Source: Candidatus Zixiibacteriota bacterium (GTDB lineage Bacteria > Zixibacteria > MSB-5A5 > UBA10806). From it: DNA of 64,000 nt. The position numbers and the translations under genes are program-made. Of the stretch, positions 1-9,401 are shown in pieces. The number at the start of each line of letters is the position of its first letter. Within the stretch, counting starts at the first letter, position 1. The DNA is taken from positions 1 through 64,000 of the forward strand of contig JAHEDG010000003.1 in NCBI GenBank assembly GCA_024641335.1. The letters are read 5' to 3'. A model generated the notes under the pieces. That model saw only the letters and a program-made list of their open reading frames with translations. It did no database searches and was not told the DNA's origin.

Positions 1-72
1 TTCCCTCCGGAAAAAATGATAATGTGGGGATTTTGTCCTTGTATTTGAAGTTCCGATAAAGGAGTTTGACTA

Positions 73-645
73 ATGAAGGCCGGCGAAAACAGAGAGTATT
101 CGTCATACGATATAGACCAGATCGCCAGACGGGGACATCTCCGGGAAGCACTCGAGATTTCTCTGAATGCCATCAAAACCGGCGTCTATCAGGATGATCT
201 GTTTTTCATCGCAGCCGATATCGCCTATCAGCTGGGGGACCTCGATAAAGCCGCCCAGCTTATCAACAGACTCCTCGGCGCTGATCCCGAGCATATCAAT
301 GGCTGGGTACTATTCGGAGATATTTTCAGCCGGAAAGAGGATGCCTCCCGGGCCGCTTACGGCTACCAGAGGGCAGAAAATCTGTTTCCTGCCATGGCCG
401 AATTAAACAGGGAAATCGTGGCTGCGGTTAAGAAGAAAATAACCATAAAAACTCCCAAAAAAAAGGAACCGGCCTTCTCCGATCACGGTTTTGATACCGC
501 GACATTCGCCGGAATCTGCGTACAACAGGGGTATTTTAATAAAGCCCTGAAGATTTATTACCAACTTCTTAAAAACGATCCTGAAAACGTCCAACTAAAA
601 GAGAAAATCAGGGATCTCGAAAAAAGGCTCGGTAAGAATGACTAA
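73..645 (+). CDS. TPR-repeat protein
   Basis: This 190-aa soluble protein has tetratricopeptide-like helices at about residues 15-110 and one more at about 145-185, joined by a Lys-rich linker (TIKTPKKKEP). TPRs usually act as protein-protein scaffolds, and no catalytic motif is visible. The ATG is preceded by AAGGAG nine bases upstream. Its 3' end overlaps the peptidase gene by 8 nt, which implies translational coupling. The partner and specific role are unknown. There is no signal peptide, so it is probably cytoplasmic. Confidence 0.8.
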   Translation: MKAGENREYSSYDIDQIARRGHLREALEISLNAIKTGVYQDDLFFIAADIAYQLGDLDKAAQLINRLLGADPEHINGWVLFGDIFSRKEDASRAAYGYQRAENLFPAMAELNREIVAAVKKKITIKTPKKKEPAFSDHGFDTATFAGICVQQGYFNKALKIYYQLLKNDPENVQLKEKIRDLEKRLGKND

Positions 646-1708
646 CGATAGAATTAAAAAAGCTTTTGATCTTCTCAGGAAAAACAAGATCGATTGCTTT
701 ATTGTCACGGAAAATACCCATGTTCGTTATCTGACCGGATACTCGGGTTCTAACGGCATCGTGCTTTTGCTGCCTCCCAAATCGTACTTTCTTACAGATT
801 TTCGCTACTCGGTCCAGGCTCAGAAGGAAATCAAAAACAGCGCCATAATTATCGCCGAACAAACTCTTATTTCAGAACTGCCCAAGATTCCCGGCCTCTC
901 GAAAAAAATGAGGATTGGCCTGGAATCCGAATTCGTTTCCATGAAACTTCATGAAAAACTCAAAGATCTCTTACCCAAAGCGGTTTTCAGACCTATCGAA
1001 GGACTGGTCGAATCCCTGGCGGTCGTCAAGGATATCGACGAATTGAAGAAAATAAAAAAGGCCGTTAGAATAAGCGATAAGGCCTTTGAGGATACACTCG
1101 ATAAAATCAAACCCGGAGCCAGGGAAAAGGATATCGCCTTGGAACTGGAATACAGAATGCGCTCCCTGGGAGCCGACGGAGCCTCATTCGATATTATTGT
1201 CGCTTCCGGCCAAAGGTCTTCCATGCCTCACGGCAGGGCATCGGATAAGAAACTCCGCAAAGGAGACCTCGTTACTCTCGATTTCGGATGCTTCTACCAG
1301 GGCTATACATCCGATATCACTCGAACAGTGGTTCTCGGAAAAGCCTCCCAGAAGCAGAAAAGTATTTATAATATAGTACTGACTGCCCAGAAAGCGGCTT
1401 GTAAGGCTGTCAAGTCCGGCCTGGCCTGCGGCCGTCTCGACGGCGTAGCTAGAGATATCATTATGAAAGCCGGATACGGTGATAACTTCGGACACGGTTT
1501 GGGACATGGTATCGGCATGAACGTACATGAAGGACCCCGGCTGAACTCCAGTTCTACCGAAACGCTCGAAACAAATATGGTGGTCACTATCGAACCGGGT
1601 ATCTATATTCCCAACTGGGGCGGCGTGAGAATTGAGGACGATGTTGTCGTTACGGCCGGCGGCGGTCAGATCCTGAGCAAAACCTCCAAAGAACTGATCG
1701 AACTTTAA
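638..1708 (+). CDS. pepP/pepQ-like: Xaa-Pro aminopeptidase/dipeptidase (M24 family)
   Basis: The 356-aa protein has the two-domain layout of M24 prolidases: a creatinase-like N-terminal domain (about 1-125) and a pita-bread catalytic domain. The five metal ligands can be read: two Asp in LDFGCFYQGYTSDITRT, His in GHGLGHGIGMNVHEGP, Glu in VTIEPGIY and Glu in GGVRIEDDVVV. It should cleave the bond before proline in small peptides in the cytoplasm using two divalent metals. The length is typical for the short aminopeptidase/dipeptidase type, and I cannot separate PepP from PepQ specificity. It precedes accB, as in many bacteria, but the efp gene often found between them is absent. Confidence 0.92.
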   Translation: MTNDRIKKAFDLLRKNKIDCFIVTENTHVRYLTGYSGSNGIVLLLPPKSYFLTDFRYSVQAQKEIKNSAIIIAEQTLISELPKIPGLSKKMRIGLESEFVSMKLHEKLKDLLPKAVFRPIEGLVESLAVVKDIDELKKIKKAVRISDKAFEDTLDKIKPGAREKDIALELEYRMRSLGADGASFDIIVASGQRSSMPHGRASDKKLRKGDLVTLDFGCFYQGYTSDITRTVVLGKASQKQKSIYNIVLTAQKAACKAVKSGLACGRLDGVARDIIMKAGYGDNFGHGLGHGIGMNVHEGPRLNSSSTETLETNMVVTIEPGIYIPNWGGVRIEDDVVVTAGGGQILSKTSKELIEL

Positions 1709-1740
1709 ATTCTATCCCGATTAAACAGGGGAAATAAAAA

Positions 1741-2211
1741 ATGAGAGCTTCGAAAATTAGAGCCCTAATCAAAATAGTGGAAGAATCGGATATCAACGAG
1801 CTCGAGGTCTCCAGTTGGGGACGAAAAGTCAGCATCCGCAAGAAAATCGGCGCCGGTAACGGACATAAAAACAATCCCGGAATTATCGAAATGCCAGCCG
1901 AATCCAGACCAGCTCCCGTGGCTATGGAAGTCGCCACTGCCGAGCCTAAGGCTGCCCCGGCTAAAATGAATCTGGTCGAAATTAAATCTCCTATGGTCGG
2001 CACGTATTATAAGGCTCCCGCGCCTGACGCCAGGCCCTATGTTGAAGTGGGGCAAACTGTTAAGGCTGGCCAGGTGGTTTGCATTGTCGAAGCGATGAAG
2101 CTTATGAATGAGATCGAAGCCGAAATTGCCGGGCGAATAGTCGAAGTTCTTATCGAAAACGCCAAACCGGTTCAATTCGGACAGGCGCTTTTCCTGGTAG
2201 AGCCAGTCTGA
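1741..2211 (+). CDS. accB: Biotin carboxyl carrier protein of acetyl-CoA carboxylase
   Basis: At 156 aa this is the usual BCCP size. A conserved N-terminal helix region (ALIKIVEESDINELEV) is followed by an Ala/Pro-rich flexible linker (about 50-80) and a C-terminal biotinyl domain (about 80-156). The biotinylation site EAMKLMNE places the modified Lys near residue 120. It carries carboxybiotin between biotin carboxylase and carboxyltransferase in the first step of fatty-acid synthesis. AccC is encoded downstream, but pilT is inserted between the two, whereas accB and accC are usually adjacent. Confidence 0.96.
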   Translation: MRASKIRALIKIVEESDINELEVSSWGRKVSIRKKIGAGNGHKNNPGIIEMPAESRPAPVAMEVATAEPKAAPAKMNLVEIKSPMVGTYYKAPAPDARPYVEVGQTVKAGQVVCIVEAMKLMNEIEAEIAGRIVEVLIENAKPVQFGQALFLVEPV

Positions 2212-2245
2212 TCTTTTAGATTAATCATCACCCTATAAATGTCGA

Positions 2246-2272
2246 TATAATTAATGTTATCCGCGTGCGCGG
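2246..2272 (+). promoter_or_regulatory. Possible promoter -10 and small hairpin upstream of pilT
   Basis: The accB-pilT gap holds a perfect TATAAT followed by the short palindrome TCCGCG-TG-CGCGGA. No convincing -35 element sits 16-18 bp upstream, so this is a weak promoter call. The palindrome could be an operator or an RNA hairpin, but it lacks a following T-run and so is not a terminator. Confidence 0.3.
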
Positions 2273-2316
2273 AATATTGGATCTTTATGTAAATCCCGGA
2301 TTGCGAGAGGTGAAGA

Positions 2317-3447
2317 ATGACTTTTAAACAGATGATACAGGCAATGCTCGATCAGAGCGCCTCCGATTTACATCTTCGGGTAGGGCTCAGACCCACTTTG
2401 AGAGTCGACGGCAGGCTGGTCTATATCGACGAGCAGATCCTGTTGCACGAAGATATGGATAAGATCCTCGCTCAAATCCTCAACGAAGAACAGACAAAAA
2501 GATTCCATACAAAAAGAGAAATGGATCTGGCTCTTTCGGTTTCCAAAATGGGACGATTCAGGATCAATCTCTATAAGCAGAGAGGAACTATCGGCATCGC
2601 CATCAGACGAGTCAACACCAAAGTCCCCAATTTCGATGAACTTATGTTGCCTGAGGTGATTAAAAAAATTGCCGCCAACAAACGAGGCATGGTGATTGTC
2701 ACCGGAACAACCGGTTCGGGTAAATCCACTACTCTGGCCTCCATGGTCGAACATATCAACGCCAACAGGGCCGAAAATATCCTGACTATCGAGGATCCCA
2801 TAGAGTATATATACCGTGATAAAAAATCCATTATCTCGCAAAGAGAGGTGGGCGGCGATACCGAAGGATTCGCCTCCGCCCTGCGCTATGCCTTCAGGCA
2901 GGACCCGGATATTATCCTGGTCGGTGAAATCAGGGATGCCGATACCATGAATATCGCCCTTACGGCGGCCGACACCGGCCATCTCCTGCTGACCACTCTC
3001 CATACTCTTAACGTCGTGGAGACCGTTTCCAGAATAATCTCCTTCTTCCCGCCGCACCAGCACCAGCAGATCAGACTGCTGCTCGGAGGTACCCTGAGAG
3101 CCATTATCTGTCAAAGATTGCTGCCCAGAGCCGACGGCCCCGGCCGGGTCCCGGCCGTTGAAGTTTTAATCACGACTTCCTCGGTCAGAGAAGCTATTAT
3201 CGATCCGTCCAAAACAGCCAATATCATGGATCTGGTCGAGCAGGGGGCTATCCAGTACGGCATGCAGAGTTTCGACCAGTCCATCATGAAATTATACCGC
3301 TCCGGACTGATTTCCTATGAGGAAGCCATGACCCAATGTTCCAACCCCGATGATTTCGACTTGAGAGTCAAGGGAATCACATCGGCCTCCGATCGTGGAT
3401 GGAGCGAGTTCGAGCAGGCTAAACCTAAAGACGATTTCGGCTTCTAA
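2317..3447 (+). CDS. pilT: Type IV pilus retraction ATPase PilT-like
   Basis: The 376-aa protein is a GspE/PilT secretion ATPase of the retraction type. It has an N-terminal PAS-like domain (about 1-110, starting with the typical SDLHL), Walker A GTTGSGKST (about 130-138), the Asp box and Walker B IILVGEIRD (about 197-205), and the His box TTLHTLNVVETVSRII. PilT hydrolyses ATP at the base of a type IV pilus to depolymerise the fibre. The start has a GAGAGGTGA Shine-Dalgarno. No other pilus gene is in the window, and its place between accB and accC is odd. A terminator follows it. Confidence 0.93.
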   Translation: MTFKQMIQAMLDQSASDLHLRVGLRPTLRVDGRLVYIDEQILLHEDMDKILAQILNEEQTKRFHTKREMDLALSVSKMGRFRINLYKQRGTIGIAIRRVNTKVPNFDELMLPEVIKKIAANKRGMVIVTGTTGSGKSTTLASMVEHINANRAENILTIEDPIEYIYRDKKSIISQREVGGDTEGFASALRYAFRQDPDIILVGEIRDADTMNIALTAADTGHLLLTTLHTLNVVETVSRIISFFPPHQHQQIRLLLGGTLRAIICQRLLPRADGPGRVPAVEVLITTSSVREAIIDPSKTANIMDLVEQGAIQYGMQSFDQSIMKLYRSGLISYEEAMTQCSNPDDFDLRVKGITSASDRGWSEFEQAKPKDDFGF

Positions 3448-3473
3448 CTGATTCTTAAAAATACCGGATTTAT

Positions 3474-3506
3474 AAAGCGTTGGAGAGTAATCTCCGGCGC
3501 TTTTTA
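3474..3506 (+). terminator. Rho-independent terminator after pilT
   Basis: AAGCGTTGGAGA, a GTAA loop and TCTCCGGCGCTT form a continuous 12-bp stem that includes two U-G wobbles, followed by TTTTAG. It separates pilT from the accC operon, although the ORF track runs frames straight across it. Confidence 0.75.
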
Positions 3507-3603
3507 GTATTAATTACTTTAATGATTGTCAAACTTCAGGATACCATCCGTCCTTCTTCAGTTGCCTATTGGGCCTGTCCCCGGAAATCTTCAGAAAATC
3601 TGG

Positions 3604-3631
3604 TTGATTGTCCGCCGGGAAGTGCTATATT
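3604..3631 (+). promoter_or_regulatory. Probable sigma-70 promoter of the accC-gcv operon
   Basis: TTGATT, a 16-bp spacer and TATATT lie about 40 bp upstream of the proposed TTG start of accC and after the pilT terminator. The match is good but not perfect, and the call rests on sequence only. Confidence 0.45.
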
Positions 3632-3669
3632 TACCGCTTGTAATTTTATTCAAGCGAGGCGGGAGGATT

Positions 3670-5064
3670 TTGTTCAAAAAAATACTGATTGCCAACAGGG
3701 GCGAGATCGCCCTCAGAATTATCAGAGCCTGCAAGGAACTGGGAATCGCCAGCGTTGCCGTTTATTCAGAGGCCGACGCCGATTCGCTCCATGTCCGTTT
3801 TGCCGATGAGTCGGTATGCATAGGACCTCCGCCGCCGGGAGAAAGTTATCTCGATCCCCGACGGATTATTTCCGCGGCCGAAATTACCAATTCCGAGGCT
3901 ATTCATCCGGGCTACGGTTTTCTGGCGGAAAATCCCGATTTCGCCGAGATTTGTAATTCATGCGAAATTGTGTTCATCGGGCCGCATCCCGATTCGATAA
4001 GAGATCTCGGAAATAAATCCCTGGCAAAAAAAACTATGGCCAAAGCCGGAGTGCCGGTTATCCCCGGTTCGGCCGGTCTCATCCCTGATATAAAAGCCGC
4101 TAAAATCGCGGCTGGCGAGATAGGATACCCCTTGATTATCAAAGCCACGGCCGGAGGCGGCGGACGGGGAATGAGAATCGTCGGTTCGCTCGACGAGCTT
4201 CAACCCGCCTTCGATAACGCCAGGTCCGAGGCCAGCGTGGCCTTCGGCAATCCCGATGTCTATTTCGAAAAATTCATTACCAACCCGCGGCATGTCGAAA
4301 TCCAGATACTTGCCGATAGCCATGGCAACACCGTTCATCTCGGAGAACGGGACTGTACCGTCCAAAGAAGGCATCAGAAATTGATTGAGGAATCGCCGTC
4401 GCCGGTTCTGACCGCCCCGCTGCGCGAACAAATGGGTAAAGCCGCGGTGGAAGGAGCCGCTGCCGCCGGTTATATCGGAGCGGGAACCTTCGAATTTCTG
4501 GTAGACTCCGACGGCAGCTTCTATTTTATGGAAGTCAATACCAGAATCCAGGTAGAGCACCCGGTTACCGAGGAGATTACCGGCATAGATCTGATCAAAG
4601 AACAGATCAGAATCGCCGAGGGGGAAAAGCTGGGCTTTAATCAGGATCAGATTACATTCTCCGGGCATACCATCGAGTGCCGCATCAATGCTGAAGACCC
4701 TGATAAAGGCTTTAGGCCTTGTCCCGGACAAATAACCGCTTTCCATATTCCGGGCGGTCATAACGTGCGGGTCGATACTCATGCCTACGCCAACTACGTG
4801 ATTCCCTCCAATTATGATTCGCTCGTGGCCAAACTTATAGTCTCCGGTAAAAACCGGCAGGAAGCTGTCAGCAGGATGAAGAGAAGCCTGGAGGAATTTA
4901 TTATCGAAGGAATTCCCACTACCAGGGGATTTTTACAGAGAGTCTTTAAAAACGATGATTTTATACAGGGACGATATGACAATACTTTTGTGGAAAAGTT
5001 CCTGGCCGCTGAAAAAAGCGGTTTGGAGAAAGAAAGTGGCCCGGTGGCCAGGGAGGATGAGTGA
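3670..5064 (+). CDS. accC: Biotin carboxylase subunit of acetyl-CoA carboxylase
   Basis: The ORF is open from 3526, but homology begins at [22 protein letters not shown] therefore choose the in-frame TTG at 3670, which has GAGG and GGGAGG upstream and gives 464 aa, close to the usual 445-460. The ATP-grasp fold shows the Gly-rich loop [11 protein letters not shown], the EKFI/HVEIQ segment, the [15 protein letters not shown] motif and [15 protein letters not shown]. It carboxylates biotin on AccB using ATP and bicarbonate. Its stop overlaps the gcvH start by 4 nt (GTGA), so lipid and glycine metabolism genes are co-transcribed. Confidence 0.95.
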   Translation: MFKKILIANRGEIALRIIRACKELGIASVAVYSEADADSLHVRFADESVCIGPPPPGESYLDPRRIISAAEITNSEAIHPGYGFLAENPDFAEICNSCEIVFIGPHPDSIRDLGNKSLAKKTMAKAGVPVIPGSAGLIPDIKAAKIAAGEIGYPLIIKATAGGGGRGMRIVGSLDELQPAFDNARSEASVAFGNPDVYFEKFITNPRHVEIQILADSHGNTVHLGERDCTVQRRHQKLIEESPSPVLTAPLREQMGKAAVEGAAAAGYIGAGTFEFLVDSDGSFYFMEVNTRIQVEHPVTEEITGIDLIKEQIRIAEGEKLGFNQDQITFSGHTIECRINAEDPDKGFRPCPGQITAFHIPGGHNVRVDTHAYANYVIPSNYDSLVAKLIVSGKNRQEAVSRMKRSLEEFIIEGIPTTRGFLQRVFKNDDFIQGRYDNTFVEKFLAAEKSGLEKESGPVAREDE

Positions 5065-5441
5065 TACCCGATAATTTGAAATATACCAAAGAACATGAGT
5101 GGATCAAAATCGAAGGTGATATCGCCGTAGTGGGAATCACCGATTATGCCCAGGGCGAGCTGGGAGATATCGTTTTTGTCGAACTCCCCGGAATCGGCGC
5201 GCCGGTTCTCAATATGAAACCGTTCGGCACCATCGAGGCTGTCAAAGCTATTTCGGATCTGTTCTCCCCACTGACCGGCGAAGTGGTTGAAATTAACAGT
5301 GACTTGGAATCCGACGCCTCGGTTATCAATACAGATCCCTACGGCAACGGTTGGATTATCAAAATAAAATTCTCCGATCGTGGTGAGCTCGATGGTCTCC
5401 TTTCGGCCGCCGATTACCAGGCGGTGATTAATAAAGTATGA
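5061..5441 (+). CDS. gcvH: Glycine cleavage system H protein
   Basis: At 126 aa it has standard length. The lipoyl domain is visible from [25 protein letters not shown], with the lipoylated Lys in [10 protein letters not shown] near residue 61 and the GEVVEIN turn. H protein shuttles the aminomethyl group between the P, T and L proteins. The GTG start overlaps the accC stop and has GGAGGATGA just upstream. Its own stop overlaps the gcvPA ATG. GcvT and lipoamide dehydrogenase are not in this window. Confidence 0.95.
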   Translation: MIPDNLKYTKEHEWIKIEGDIAVVGITDYAQGELGDIVFVELPGIGAPVLNMKPFGTIEAVKAISDLFSPLTGEVVEINSDLESDASVINTDPYGNGWIIKIKFSDRGELDGLLSAADYQAVINKV

Positions 5442-6775
5442 ACTACATTCCCAACTCACCGCGGATCCGCCGCCGTATGCTCGAAGAAATAGGGGCGGCC
5501 GATTTCAACGATTTGATAAAATCTGTTCCTGCCAGTCTTCGCCTGCAGCGTCCGTTGAATTTGCCCGGGGCTCTCTCCGAACAGGAGCTTCAGGACGAGG
5601 TCAGGGAAATTGCCGCTAAAAACACACCTGTCCGGGTTAATTTCGCGGGCGGAGGGGCTTACGACCATTTCTCTCCGTCGGCCGTTAATCATATCCTGCT
5701 GAGATCCGAATTCTATACCGCCTACACTCCCTATCAGGCCGAGATCGCCCAGGGGACGCTCCAGGCGATCTATGAATTCCAGACCTTTATTTCCCGGCTC
5801 ACTGCCCTACCTGTCACCAACGCTTCCATGTACGATGGCGCCAGCGCTCTGGCCGAAGCCGTCCTGCTGGCTATGGCTCATACCGGTAGAAACGAGATAT
5901 TGATTTCGCGGGCCGTGAATCCCGCTTACCTGGAAACGGTCAAGACATATCTCTCGGGAAAAAACGTAAAAATAAAATCCCTGAACGCCTATGACGGACA
6001 AATCGATTTTCAGGACCTGAAACTTAAACTTTCCGAAAAAACAGCCGCCGTAGTGGTTCAAAATCCCAATTATTTCGGTCTGATCGAAAAAGTCCCGGAG
6101 CTCTCCGGCGATGTAAAACAATCGGGAGCTTTGATGATCATGGTTTACGATCCGCTTTCGCTCGGTATCCTGGCTCCCCCCGGAGAATGCGGCGCTGATA
6201 TTGCCGTGGCCGAGGGACAGAGTTTGGGACTTCCGCTAAATTTCGGAGGGCCTTATCTCGGGCTTTTTTCCGCCCGAGCGGAATTTTTAAGAAAGATGCC
6301 CGGACGGCTGGTCGGACGAACCAAAGACAGTCAGGGCAGGGTCGGATATGTCCTTACACTTCAGACCAGGGAACAACATATAAAAAGAGACCGGGCTACC
6401 TCGAATATCTGCACCAATCAAGCCTTGTGCGCTCTCGCCGCCACAGTCTATCTCTCGCTTCTAGGAACCTCCGGACTTCGGAAAATCGGTGAGCTCTGCG
6501 GATCCAAGGCCCATTACGCCGCCGAAAAAATATGCGCTATTCCCGGATTCTCATTGAAATACAAAAGCTCTTTCTTTAAGGAATTCCTGGTTGAAACACC
6601 GGCTTCCCCGCAGAAAATCATTGGAAAACTGTCGGCAAAGGGCATAGTCCCCGGTATCGATATGGGTCCGCTGAAAATGGGTCTGAAAGGCTGCCTGATG
6701 ATAGCGGTAACGGAAAAAAGATCCAAAAAACAGATCGACGATCTGGTTTATGAGCTTTCAAGGTTCTCATCGTAG
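5438..6775 (+). CDS. gcvPA: Glycine dehydrogenase (decarboxylating) subunit 1
   Basis: The 445-aa protein matches the N-terminal half-type P protein of two-subunit glycine decarboxylases: FAGGGAYDHFSPSAVNHI, TAYTPYQAEIAQGTLQAIYEFQT and EGQSLGLPLNFGGPYLGLF. With GcvPB it binds glycine through PLP and passes the methylamine to lipoyl-GcvH. The PLP lysine sits in the partner subunit. It starts by ATGA overlap with gcvH. Two unrelated small genes separate it from gcvPB, whereas the pair is normally adjacent. Confidence 0.95.
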   Translation: MNYIPNSPRIRRRMLEEIGAADFNDLIKSVPASLRLQRPLNLPGALSEQELQDEVREIAAKNTPVRVNFAGGGAYDHFSPSAVNHILLRSEFYTAYTPYQAEIAQGTLQAIYEFQTFISRLTALPVTNASMYDGASALAEAVLLAMAHTGRNEILISRAVNPAYLETVKTYLSGKNVKIKSLNAYDGQIDFQDLKLKLSEKTAAVVVQNPNYFGLIEKVPELSGDVKQSGALMIMVYDPLSLGILAPPGECGADIAVAEGQSLGLPLNFGGPYLGLFSARAEFLRKMPGRLVGRTKDSQGRVGYVLTLQTREQHIKRDRATSNICTNQALCALAATVYLSLLGTSGLRKIGELCGSKAHYAAEKICAIPGFSLKYKSSFFKEFLVETPASPQKIIGKLSAKGIVPGIDMGPLKMGLKGCLMIAVTEKRSKKQIDDLVYELSRFSS

Positions 6776-6796
6776 AGCCGGAGGAAATAACACCGA

Positions 6797-7054
6797 ATGA
6801 AACCCGACGCGTCGCGCGATGAGCTTATCCTGGTTTTGACTACCGGCAACAGTATCTACGCCAATATGGTCAAAGCCGCCCTGGACGAAGAGAATATAGT
6901 GGCGATTCTGAAATCGGCCGCCGGATATCATTTGAGAGGAATGCTCCCGTTCGAGCAGCGTTTTTTCGATACCAGTCTTTATGTTCAAAAACAATTCAAA
7001 AGCAGGGCGGACGACATAATCAGGACCATCGTCCCGCCGGGGGAAATTCAATGA
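6797..7054 (+). CDS. DUF2007-like small protein
   Basis: An 85-aa protein of the type ELILVLTTGNSIYANMVKAALDEENIVAILKS followed by a second beta-rich half (SLYVQKQFKSRADDIIRTI). The alternating beta-alpha-beta pattern, with a substrate-like phrase about reading a value across sites, fits DUF2007 (putative signal-transducing protein). The family assignment is by eye. It sits between gcvPA and a thioredoxin-like lipoprotein gene and overlaps the latter by 4 nt. Function unknown. Confidence 0.7.
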   Translation: MKPDASRDELILVLTTGNSIYANMVKAALDEENIVAILKSAAGYHLRGMLPFEQRFFDTSLYVQKQFKSRADDIIRTIVPPGEIQ

Positions 7055-7902
7055 TATATTTACGGCTGTCAACCGCGCTATTGTTAGCCGCGGCTCTGAC
7101 TTCATGTTCGACCGGAAGCAAACCGCTTCCGACATCGATAAATTTCACAACCGACTTCGAGACCGCTTTAAAAGACGCTTCCCAATCAGGCCATCCGATG
7201 ATCATAGATTTTTACACCGATTGGTGCGCCTGGTGCGATTCGCTTGACGCCAATACCTATACCGACTCCCTGGTTATCGGCATGTCTGTTGATAATATCT
7301 TTGTCAAAATTAACGCCGAAACCGATACAGCGTTGGCCGAAAAATTCAACATCTCCAGTTTCCCCACCATTGTGATCACCAAATCCGATGGCCGTGAAAT
7401 CGATAGAATATGGGGTTATCTGCCTCCCACCGATTTCTATAATCAGATCCAGCTCTATTTTCAAGGGAAAGAGACTCTCGATGATTACCTGACCCGGCTT
7501 GTTGACGAGCCCGAAAATACCGATTACCTGTCGATGGTCGCTGATAAATACACCAGCCGTTCCGATTTTAATGCGGCTATCGAGTGTTACAAAAAGATAG
7601 TTGGCCTGGATCCGAAAAATGAATTCGGTCATGCCTCTTCCGCGATGGCTTCCATTTACGAGTCGTGGGGCCTGGCTAAAGACTATCAAGCGGCTGTAAA
7701 GACCTGCCAGGAGCTGATCGCTAAATATCCGCAATGCCTTCAGGCCGATAATGCCGCCGCCATGATTGGCTATTATACCGCCAAATCAGGAGATTCCGCG
7801 GCGGCCCTGAAAATTTACAAGGATTACCTGAAAAAGCGCCCCGACGGCTCCGCCGCCGAATGGGTTAAAAGACGTATCGAGGATATAGAGGGGAAACGGT
7901 AA
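7051..7902 (+). CDS. Thioredoxin-fold TPR lipoprotein
   Basis: The 283-aa protein starts with a lipoprotein signal peptide (LLLAAALTSC, Cys about 19), so it is exported and acylated. A thioredoxin-like domain (about 30-145) holds the redox motif DWCAWCDSL and the cis-Pro segment SSFPTIVIT. A TPR region follows (about 150-283, DFNAAIECYKKIVGLDP). It probably reduces or isomerises disulfides in the envelope, or senses them. The WCAWC active site resembles DUF255/DsbD-C-type thioredoxins (WCxxC). It is wedged between gcvPA and gcvPB with tight spacing. Its substrate is unknown. Confidence 0.85.
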   Translation: MIYLRLSTALLLAAALTSCSTGSKPLPTSINFTTDFETALKDASQSGHPMIIDFYTDWCAWCDSLDANTYTDSLVIGMSVDNIFVKINAETDTALAEKFNISSFPTIVITKSDGREIDRIWGYLPPTDFYNQIQLYFQGKETLDDYLTRLVDEPENTDYLSMVADKYTSRSDFNAAIECYKKIVGLDPKNEFGHASSAMASIYESWGLAKDYQAAVKTCQELIAKYPQCLQADNAAAMIGYYTAKSGDSAAALKIYKDYLKKRPDGSAAEWVKRRIEDIEGKR

Positions 7903-9372
7903 ATGACCTCTATGTATGATAAACTGATTTTCAACCTTTCCACTGAGGGATCGGAGGGTATATCCCTTCCCGAAAACGATGTTCCCGATTTTGATTTCCG
8001 CCATGGGTTAGCGGAAGAGCTCCTGCGCAAAACCGATCCGGGACTGCCCTCCGTGGCCGAGCCGGAAGTGGTACGCCATTTCATCTCCCTCTCTTTGAAA
8101 AATCACCATATCGACCGGGGCTTTTATCCGCTCGGTTCCTGTACCATGAAATATAATCCCAAGATCAACGAGGATCTGGCCCGTCTGGACGGTTTCGTGG
8201 CGGCTCATCCTCATTTCCCCGATAGTCTCGTCCAGGGAACCCTGTCCCTGCTCTTCGAGCTGCAGGATATGTTGCGGGAAATCGCCGGTATGGATGCCGT
8301 GACTTTGCAGCCCGCCGCCGGAGCGCATGGCGAGTTCACTGCCCTGCTGATGATAAGGGCTTATCATAATCATCAAAAAAGATCTCCCATGAAGATAATC
8401 CTTCCCGATTCCGCCCACGGCACTAACCCCGCGTCGGTCGCTATGGCCGGCTATGAGGTTGTCCAGATCAAATCCAATCCCGAAGGACGCGTCGATATCG
8501 ACCAATTAGCCCGGCATTGTAACGATAATCTGGCCGCCTTTATGTTAACCAATCCGAATACGCTGGGATTGTTTGAGTCGGAAATCCAGAAAATAGCTCA
8601 CCTTGTGCACGGTGCCGGAGGGCTTCTCTATATGGACGGCGCCAACCTGAACGCCCTCTTAGGCATCACCAGACCCGGAGATATGGGGTTCGATGTCGTC
8701 CATTTCAATATGCATAAAACATTCTCCACACCGCATGGTGGAGGCGGACCCGGCGCTGGCGCCCTGGGAGTAAAATCGAATCTCGAACCGTTCCTGCCGA
8801 TACCGATAGTCGCCAGAAAACAGGATCGCAAAGGTACGGACTATTTTTTCCAGGATTATAAACGGCCGCTGTCGATTGGCAAGGTCCATAGTTTCTTCGG
8901 CAATATCGGCAACCTGGTCAGGGCTTATTGTTACATCCGCAATCTCGGAGCGGCCGGGCTGTCCGAAGTTTCCGAGACAGCCATCATTAACGCGACTTAC
9001 CTGCGCGAAAAACTCAAAAGCCGATTCGAACTCTTCTTCAAAGGAGAGACCATGCACGAATTTGTGCTTTCCGGCAACAAGCAAAAAGCCAGGGGAATCA
9101 AAACACTCGATATCGCCAAAAGAATACTCGATTTCGGCATCCACGCCCCCACTGTCTATTTCCCCTTGATCGTGCCAGAAGCCCTCATGATCGAGCCGAC
9201 CGAAACCGAAAGCAAGGCATCTCTGGATAACTTTATCAAAATAATGTTCCAGATCGATGATGAGATAGATACCGATCCCGAAAATATCTTATCCGCGCCG
9301 CACGATACTCCGGTATCTCGGCTGAATGAGGCTTTGGCCGCCAGAGAACCGGATATCTCATACCAGGAATAA
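7903..9372 (+). CDS. gcvPB: Glycine dehydrogenase (decarboxylating) subunit 2
   Basis: The 489-aa protein is the PLP-carrying half of split glycine decarboxylase. Recognisable blocks are FYPLGSCTMKYNPKINE, LQPAAGAHGEFTALLMIRAYH, LPDSAHGTNPASVAMAG and HFNMHKTFSTPHGGGGPG, with the PLP lysine in MHKTF near residue 272. It begins one base after the stop of the thioredoxin-like gene. Together with GcvPA and GcvH it decarboxylates glycine to feed one-carbon units. Confidence 0.95.
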   Translation: MTSMYDKLIFNLSTEGSEGISLPENDVPDFDFRHGLAEELLRKTDPGLPSVAEPEVVRHFISLSLKNHHIDRGFYPLGSCTMKYNPKINEDLARLDGFVAAHPHFPDSLVQGTLSLLFELQDMLREIAGMDAVTLQPAAGAHGEFTALLMIRAYHNHQKRSPMKIILPDSAHGTNPASVAMAGYEVVQIKSNPEGRVDIDQLARHCNDNLAAFMLTNPNTLGLFESEIQKIAHLVHGAGGLLYMDGANLNALLGITRPGDMGFDVVHFNMHKTFSTPHGGGGPGAGALGVKSNLEPFLPIPIVARKQDRKGTDYFFQDYKRPLSIGKVHSFFGNIGNLVRAYCYIRNLGAAGLSEVSETAIINATYLREKLKSRFELFFKGETMHEFVLSGNKQKARGIKTLDIAKRILDFGIHAPTVYFPLIVPEALMIEPTETESKASLDNFIKIMFQIDDEIDTDPENILSAPHDTPVSRLNEALAAREPDISYQE

Positions 9373-9401
9373 ATCCGGCGTCTTGCTGAAACGTCCCGGG
9401 A

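Noticed and set aside
2368-3114. 248-aa minus-strand ORF opposite pilT
   Set aside because: Shadow of the PilT ATPase with intact Walker motifs; composition is that of reversed coding sequence.
3480-3809. 109-aa ORF spanning the pilT terminator and accC start
   Set aside because: It crosses a terminator and the promoter, and overlaps accC in another frame without a plausible start site.
3958-4782. 274-aa minus-strand ORF opposite accC
   Set aside because: Shadow of biotin carboxylase, which carries intact ATP-grasp motifs.
5000-5080. Glycine riboswitch upstream of gcvH
   Set aside because: gcvH overlaps accC by 4 nt, so there is no leader space; none was seen before accC either.
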